From Desmonostoc vinosum HA7617-LM4 (lineage in GTDB: Bacteria; Cyanobacteriota; Cyanobacteriia; Cyanobacteriales; Nostocaceae), in NCBI GenBank assembly GCA_019359515.1, contig JAHHHC010000013.1, positions 1 to 64,000 of the forward strand: a stretch of DNA of 64,000 nucleotides, given 5' to 3'. Shown here one piece after another: positions 59,949 through 64,000 of the stretch. The notes below the pieces were generated by a model. The model did not search any database. It was not told where the DNA came from and worked only from the letters and a program-made list of their open reading frames with translations. The translations under genes and the position numbers were made by a program. Positions within the stretch are counted from its first letter, which is position 1, and every line of letters begins with the position of its first letter.

Positions 59949-61049
59949 TTGATATCAAGGTGTAACTTGGCCAGTTTATTTTTTAAGTATCTACAATTGC
60001 AATTGGCATTGATTGTAAGCATCAGTATTTTTACCTTATGGGAAGCTAAATTACTAGCTGCACCGGAAAATTTTAATCCTGGTTTGCGGATACCACCAAA
60101 ACTACCACAACAGACTAACTCCTCGCCAACATCTAGCGAATCAGTAAAAGCGATCGCGATTTTAGAAAGTATTGAAACAGACTACCGTTATGATACAGAT
60201 AACTTTGGTCAACGCAATTTATTCATTGAACCAACAGCCCGGTTTCGATTGAGTAATGGTAACAAAATCTTCTTAAAAACAGGTGTTAATTACTTTGAAC
60301 AGCGCAATATTGAATCAATTACCAACATTCCTTTTCAAGTGGGATGGCAAGGAAAAATTGATCAAGTTACTCTGCAAACAGCAGCCGGAATAGATGTTTT
60401 CAACCGTCTACCCGCAGCTATCAATTTCAATACCAAGATTGAAGCACCAATTATTCAACCGCAAGTTTCACCATCAGGTAAATTAGAGTCGATTGTAGTG
60501 CTGTCAGGTAACTTAGAGCAAGGGCCATATAAGTCTAATGCCCGAACTTTAGAAAATCAAATTACTGCTTGGCGATTTGGGCCTGATTTATACTGGCAAA
60601 TCGATCGTTATACTAGCTTGTTTTCATCATTGCGTTTAGGGAATTACAACGATGGTAATTCCGATGTGCAATCTTTTACTCGACTAGAGCGCAAATTTGG
60701 ACAATTTTCGCTAGCAGCGAATTTGTTTAACTGGAGTTACAAAAATGATTTTGAACGCCAAAGTGGTTATTTTTCTCCTCAAGATTTCCTTGTTTACAAT
60801 GCTGAATTAGCTTGGGAAGGAGATATTGCAGAATTTTTACGCTGTCGGTTTGCTGCTAGCTTGGGACAACAAAGATTAAAAGGAGAATTTGATCAAGCTA
60901 ATACTTATCAAACTCGTTGTACTGTGAAATTTTCGTCCAACATAGAGGCAGATGTGGGCTATAACTTCTCTAATGTTCGCAATCAAGATACAGGAACAAG
61001 CACCTACAGTGGTGACTCTTTAGTAGGGCAAGTACGAATTAAGTTTTAA
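59949..61049 (+). CDS. probable outer-membrane beta-barrel protein
   Basis: 366 residues from a TTG start (a second TTG lies 18 bp downstream). Signal peptide (LQLALIVSISIFTLWEAKLLAAP), then alternating polar/apolar strands: FIEPTARFRLSNGNKIFLKTG, YTSLFSSLRLGNYND, FGQFSLAANLFNWSY, NIEADVGYNF. The last residue is Phe after VGQVRIKF, the C-terminal signature recognised in outer-membrane barrel insertion. Could be a porin-like or export channel; no POTRA or plug domain. Confidence 0.62.
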   Translation: MISRCNLASLFFKYLQLQLALIVSISIFTLWEAKLLAAPENFNPGLRIPPKLPQQTNSSPTSSESVKAIAILESIETDYRYDTDNFGQRNLFIEPTARFRLSNGNKIFLKTGVNYFEQRNIESITNIPFQVGWQGKIDQVTLQTAAGIDVFNRLPAAINFNTKIEAPIIQPQVSPSGKLESIVVLSGNLEQGPYKSNARTLENQITAWRFGPDLYWQIDRYTSLFSSLRLGNYNDGNSDVQSFTRLERKFGQFSLAANLFNWSYKNDFERQSGYFSPQDFLVYNAELAWEGDIAEFLRCRFAASLGQQRLKGEFDQANTYQTRCTVKFSSNIEADVGYNFSNVRNQDTGTSTYSGDSLVGQVRIKF

Positions 61050-61087
61050 TTAAAAGATACTTCTTTTAATTACGACTTGCTAGTCTA

Positions 61088-61192
61088 ATATCAAGTTCGC
61101 GTAATTACTTATTATTAAAATTTCTCCGTGTCCCCGTGTCCCCGCGTCCCCGCGTCAGCCCTAACGATAAGTCTTCAGACGAACATGATATA
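61088..61192. repeat. ~105-bp dispersed repeat, inverted partner of 20915-21019
   Basis: GTAATTACTTATTATTAAAA, TCCCCGCGTCCCCGCGTCAG and CCCTAACGATAAGTCTTCAG in this order. It ends 2 bp before the ATG of the asparagine-synthetase-like gene, so the leader of that gene is the repeat itself. Confidence 0.85.
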
Positions 61193-61194
61193 AC

Positions 61195-62934
61195 ATGGGT
61201 AACATTCCTCAGCAATTTCTTGGGTATTGGGGTTACGGTTCTCGATACAAATTGGAAGCGCTGTTAAATAGTGTAAATACGCAGGTAAACCAATCCTCAC
61301 CACAAGAGAGTCATCTTAATCTCATCTGGAATGTTGTTTACATCGGACTGGATAAAAATGATTTTCCCTCGCAAAATCGGATTGCGGCGATTTCAGCATC
61401 AGGACTATCGACTACACCTGATGCTTGGGTGAGTGTACAAGAAAACAACTGCCTAATTTTAGGTAGAGAACCCTTTGGGAGAGTACCTTTGTACTGGACT
61501 CAGCAAGGGCAAGTGATTTGGTTCGCATCTCAATTACAATTACTCTTACCGATTCTAGAACAGCCAGAAGTCAGTATTGGTGGCTTATACGGCTACAGTT
61601 GTTTTTCTTATGTGCCAACTCCCTTAACTCCCGTGGATGGAGTGTTGGCAGTGGCGGCAGGAACTCAGGTGATTTGGCAAAGCGATCGCTCATCAGGTAT
61701 ACTCTCAACACCCCAATCCATAAATATACACTCTTGGCAAGAAGCGCCTGAACAGATAACAGACGCAGCCACAGCAGTTACCCAACTGCAAACTCTCCTG
61801 CAAAACACAATTCAGCGCCAGATTGCCGATTTAAAAGATGAACCCGTGGGGGTGTTGCTTTCTGGTGGACTTGATTCTTCGGTGGTGGCGGCGTTACTGG
61901 TGCAAGCAGGGGTAAAAGTCCATGCATACACGCTAGATTTTGGTTCGGCTGGTATCCCAGAATCTACATATGCCCAACAGGTAGCCGAGTTTCTCAAAAT
62001 TCCTTTAGTCAAAGTTGCGGCAACTCCCAACTTGATTGAGAATGCTTTGATTCCCACTGTACAAGCTTTAGATTTGCCCTTTGGCGATGGGGTATGTGTT
62101 CCATTGTATCTTTTAGCCGAGAGGGCTAGTCAGGAAACTCAGGTGATTTTTAATGGTGAAGGCGGAGATCAATTGTTTGCAGGTTGGACGAATAAACCCT
62201 TAATCGCCGCAGGTGTGTATCAGGCAGGAGAGGAAAATTTTATGCAGCAGTATTTACGTACTTTCCACCGTCTTTGGGGCTATGAAGCTCAAGTTTATCA
62301 GCCACAGGTATACGCACAGGTACAAAATTTGCAACCCCAAGATTGGCTATTGGCAGCCCTCGAACCAACTAGGTGTAAATCTTTACTGCATCGCCTGCGT
62401 CGTGCCAACTTGATGCTGAAGGGGGCGCAAAATATTCATCCCCGCGCTACTGCTTTGGGTTTTGCTCATGGGTTGTGGGTGCGATCGCCTTTTTGTGATC
62501 TATCTTTAGCAGAGTGGACATTTGGTTTATCTGGCGAACTCTGCTTACAGGGGGCTTGTGAGAAGTATATCCTCAAAAGGGCTGTGGAAAATTGGCTACC
62601 AGAGGAAATTGTGTGGCGACAAAAACGCGGTATGGGTGTTCCTTTAACCTCGTGGTGTTTAAATGACTTCTGGTATCAGCTTGGTAGCTGGTTAAATCCG
62701 GGTATAATTTATGCTGAAAATCGCTTTTTACCCGACATTGCCGCGAAAATCGTTGCAGGCGAACTAGGTGCAGCTATTCAAGGGCGACGAATTGGGGAAA
62801 TTCTTTGGTTACTAATTATGTGGGAACTTTGGCGATCGCATGTTTTAGGTGAAAAATTAGGTAAACAGTCTTGGAATCATCCGTTTTGGCTACCTAGTTG
62901 GATATGGAGAAGTTACAAGCGATGGCAAGCCTAA
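61195..62934 (+). CDS. asparagine-synthetase-like ATP-dependent amide ligase without the N-terminal cysteine
   Basis: 579 residues. The N-terminal half keeps the class II amidotransferase fold (LILGREPFGRVPLYW, LYGYSCFSYVPTPLTPVDGV), but the protein begins MGNIPQQF, with no Cys at position 2, so glutamine hydrolysis is not expected. The synthetase half has the PP-loop SGGLDSSVV (~222-228), EGGDQLFAGW and the family's C-terminal RQKRGMGVPL. It should adenylate a carboxylate and accept ammonia or another amine. The next gene overlaps by 13 bp. Confidence 0.82.
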   Translation: MGNIPQQFLGYWGYGSRYKLEALLNSVNTQVNQSSPQESHLNLIWNVVYIGLDKNDFPSQNRIAAISASGLSTTPDAWVSVQENNCLILGREPFGRVPLYWTQQGQVIWFASQLQLLLPILEQPEVSIGGLYGYSCFSYVPTPLTPVDGVLAVAAGTQVIWQSDRSSGILSTPQSINIHSWQEAPEQITDAATAVTQLQTLLQNTIQRQIADLKDEPVGVLLSGGLDSSVVAALLVQAGVKVHAYTLDFGSAGIPESTYAQQVAEFLKIPLVKVAATPNLIENALIPTVQALDLPFGDGVCVPLYLLAERASQETQVIFNGEGGDQLFAGWTNKPLIAAGVYQAGEENFMQQYLRTFHRLWGYEAQVYQPQVYAQVQNLQPQDWLLAALEPTRCKSLLHRLRRANLMLKGAQNIHPRATALGFAHGLWVRSPFCDLSLAEWTFGLSGELCLQGACEKYILKRAVENWLPEEIVWRQKRGMGVPLTSWCLNDFWYQLGSWLNPGIIYAENRFLPDIAAKIVAGELGAAIQGRRIGEILWLLIMWELWRSHVLGEKLGKQSWNHPFWLPSWIWRSYKRWQA

Positions 62935-64000
62935 AAAAGAGTTCTCCTAATGTGCCTTTTTCTCAAGAGTTTGCTCAGGAGTTATTGAATACCTATGGTT
63001 CACCACTGTATGTTTATGATGGCGATCGCCTACGTCAAACTATTGAGCATATTACCAAGGCAGTGAGTTATCCTCGCACCAAATTTCGTTTTGCTAGTGT
63101 TACGAATGGTAACGTTGCGCTGTTACAAATTTTTCGCTCCAACGGGTGGGGACTCCACGCCAATACACCAGGAGATGTTTATCTGGGGTTGCAAGCAGGT
63201 TTTGATGCGAGTGATATTGTTTACAGTGGCAGTAATTTACACCCAGCGGAGATGGCACAAGTTTTAGATTGGGGAGTGACAACTCTCAATCTTGATAGTT
63301 TGGCTCAGGTGCAGTTATGTTGTGAAATTTTTGTTAATTATAAATACCCTTCTCTGCGTTTGGGTTTACGGCTGAATCTACCGGGAATTACTGACAATAA
63401 TCGAATTGGTGTGTATCCGATAGAGTTTGCTGAGGCGATCGCTTTAACTCGTGGAGTCGGATTAAAAGTTAGTGGTTTGCACTTTTATCGGGGGACTGGA
63501 ACCAATGCTACAGCAGCGTTTACCCAGGTGATTGATTCTGTGATTAACGTCGCTCAACAATTACCAGATTGGGAATATCTAGATTTTGGTGGTGGCTTTG
63601 GCTACCCTTATCATCATGGTGGTGTAGCATTTGACTGGCAAGTATTTGGGGCTGAGTTGACTGATAGAATCACTCGCCTGGGACGAGAGATTGATTTGGT
63701 AATTGAACCGGGACGAGCTGCGATTGCAGGATGCGCTACTTTGCTTGCCCAAGTTGTTTCTGTAAAATGGCAAGGAGATAAACAAATTGTAGGTGTTGAT
63801 ACTAGCGTTGCCAATCTCTCTGTACCCTCAGTATACGGTGGATACCGAGAGATTGTCACTTGGAAGCAAGGAGGATTACATAATTCCCAATTCAAAACTG
63901 ATATTTGTGGTAACACGACCTATTCACGAGATTATTTAGGTAAAAATTGTCAGTTACCAGCTTTAAAAATTGGCGATATGATTGCCATTTTAGATGTAGG
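62922..64000 (+). CDS. fold-type III PLP decarboxylase-like protein lacking the PLP lysine, 3' end outside window
   Basis: At least 359 residues; the frame is open to the window edge. TYGSPLYVYDGDRL is the LysA-type start. The usual Y-A-x-K-A-N-x-N becomes FASVTNGN, with Val60 where the Schiff-base lysine belongs. LHANTPGDVYLGLQAGF, YLDFGGGFGYPY (phosphate-binding glycines), VIEPGRA and DICGNTTYSRDYL are otherwise conserved. The gene is translationally coupled to the amide ligase. It could be a non-catalytic PLP-binding-fold protein or use another chemistry. Confidence 0.8.
   Translation, partial: MASLKKSSPNVPFSQEFAQELLNTYGSPLYVYDGDRLRQTIEHITKAVSYPRTKFRFASVTNGNVALLQIFRSNGWGLHANTPGDVYLGLQAGFDASDIVYSGSNLHPAEMAQVLDWGVTTLNLDSLAQVQLCCEIFVNYKYPSLRLGLRLNLPGITDNNRIGVYPIEFAEAIALTRGVGLKVSGLHFYRGTGTNATAAFTQVIDSVINVAQQLPDWEYLDFGGGFGYPYHHGGVAFDWQVFGAELTDRITRLGREIDLVIEPGRAAIAGCATLLAQVVSVKWQGDKQIVGVDTSVANLSVPSVYGGYREIVTWKQGGLHNSQFKTDICGNTTYSRDYLGKNCQLPALKIGDMIAILDV

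Overview
The window is chromosomal-type DNA from a filamentous, probably heterocyst-forming cyanobacterium of the Nostoc/Calothrix/Tolypothrix kind. This rests on the very frequent HIP1 octamer GCGATCGC, heptameric short tandem repeats built on ATTCGTA, many dispersed palindromic intergenic repeats, and protein families typical of these organisms: multi-GAF hybrid kinases, many Uma2 proteins, DUF3131 proteins and CHAT-TPR proteins. I saw no tRNA or rRNA gene. Genus is an inference.

Layout. 0-7 kb: tail of an IS200/IS605-type tnpB, an intact response-regulator/histidine kinase next to a decayed sensor kinase, then a rhodanese, a DUF3352 protein, a secreted protein between direct repeats, serine acetyltransferase (cysE) and an FMN-binding PPOX protein. 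7.4-17.6 kb is an accessory region. A small protein resembling EACC1 is followed without a gap by a 1316-residue CHAT-STAND-TPR protein whose TPRs are an almost perfect 120-bp tandem array. Next come a DUF559 gene between inverted MITE-like elements, toxin-antitoxin genes, and three Uma2 paralogues interleaved with broken pieces of the same TPR array. Five of the HIP1-type sites in those pieces carry an identical 21-bp insertion. 17.9-28.6 kb: acetyltransferase, divergent PhoA-like phosphatase, a secreted protein with 210-bp repeats, unrecognised proteins, a DMT transporter and a Uma2 gene.

29.4-43.3 kb is the main system: a type III CRISPR-Cas effector locus, best fitting III-D. It has an HD-less Cas10 with an intact GGDD cyclase motif, five RAMP proteins including a Csx10-like one, a small-subunit candidate, a Csx19-like protein and an embedded PD-(D/E)xK-type protein. 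Upstream lie a Csx3-AAA ring-nuclease fusion and a divergent WYL-type regulator (TIGR03985-like). No cas6, cas1, cas2 or intact CRISPR array is present; a possible decayed array lies at the far end. The predicted logic is RNA-guided target detection, cyclic oligoadenylate synthesis by Cas10, signal removal by Csx3, and control from the divergent promoter region. No CARF- or SAVED-type effector is recognisable in the window, so the effector is either elsewhere or one of the unrecognised operon genes.

43.5-64 kb: a membrane protein; a probable exopolysaccharide cluster (two DUF3131 proteins, a cellulose-synthase-like glycosyltransferase, a PIG-L deacetylase); a partner-switching module (STAS, REC-SpoIIE phosphatase, RsbW-like kinase); a HicB/HicA-type pair whose toxin gene lacks a normal start codon; a 1533-residue hybrid kinase; a probable outer-membrane protein; and an asparagine-synthetase-like gene overlapping a PLP-decarboxylase-like gene that lacks the usual PLP lysine and runs off the window.
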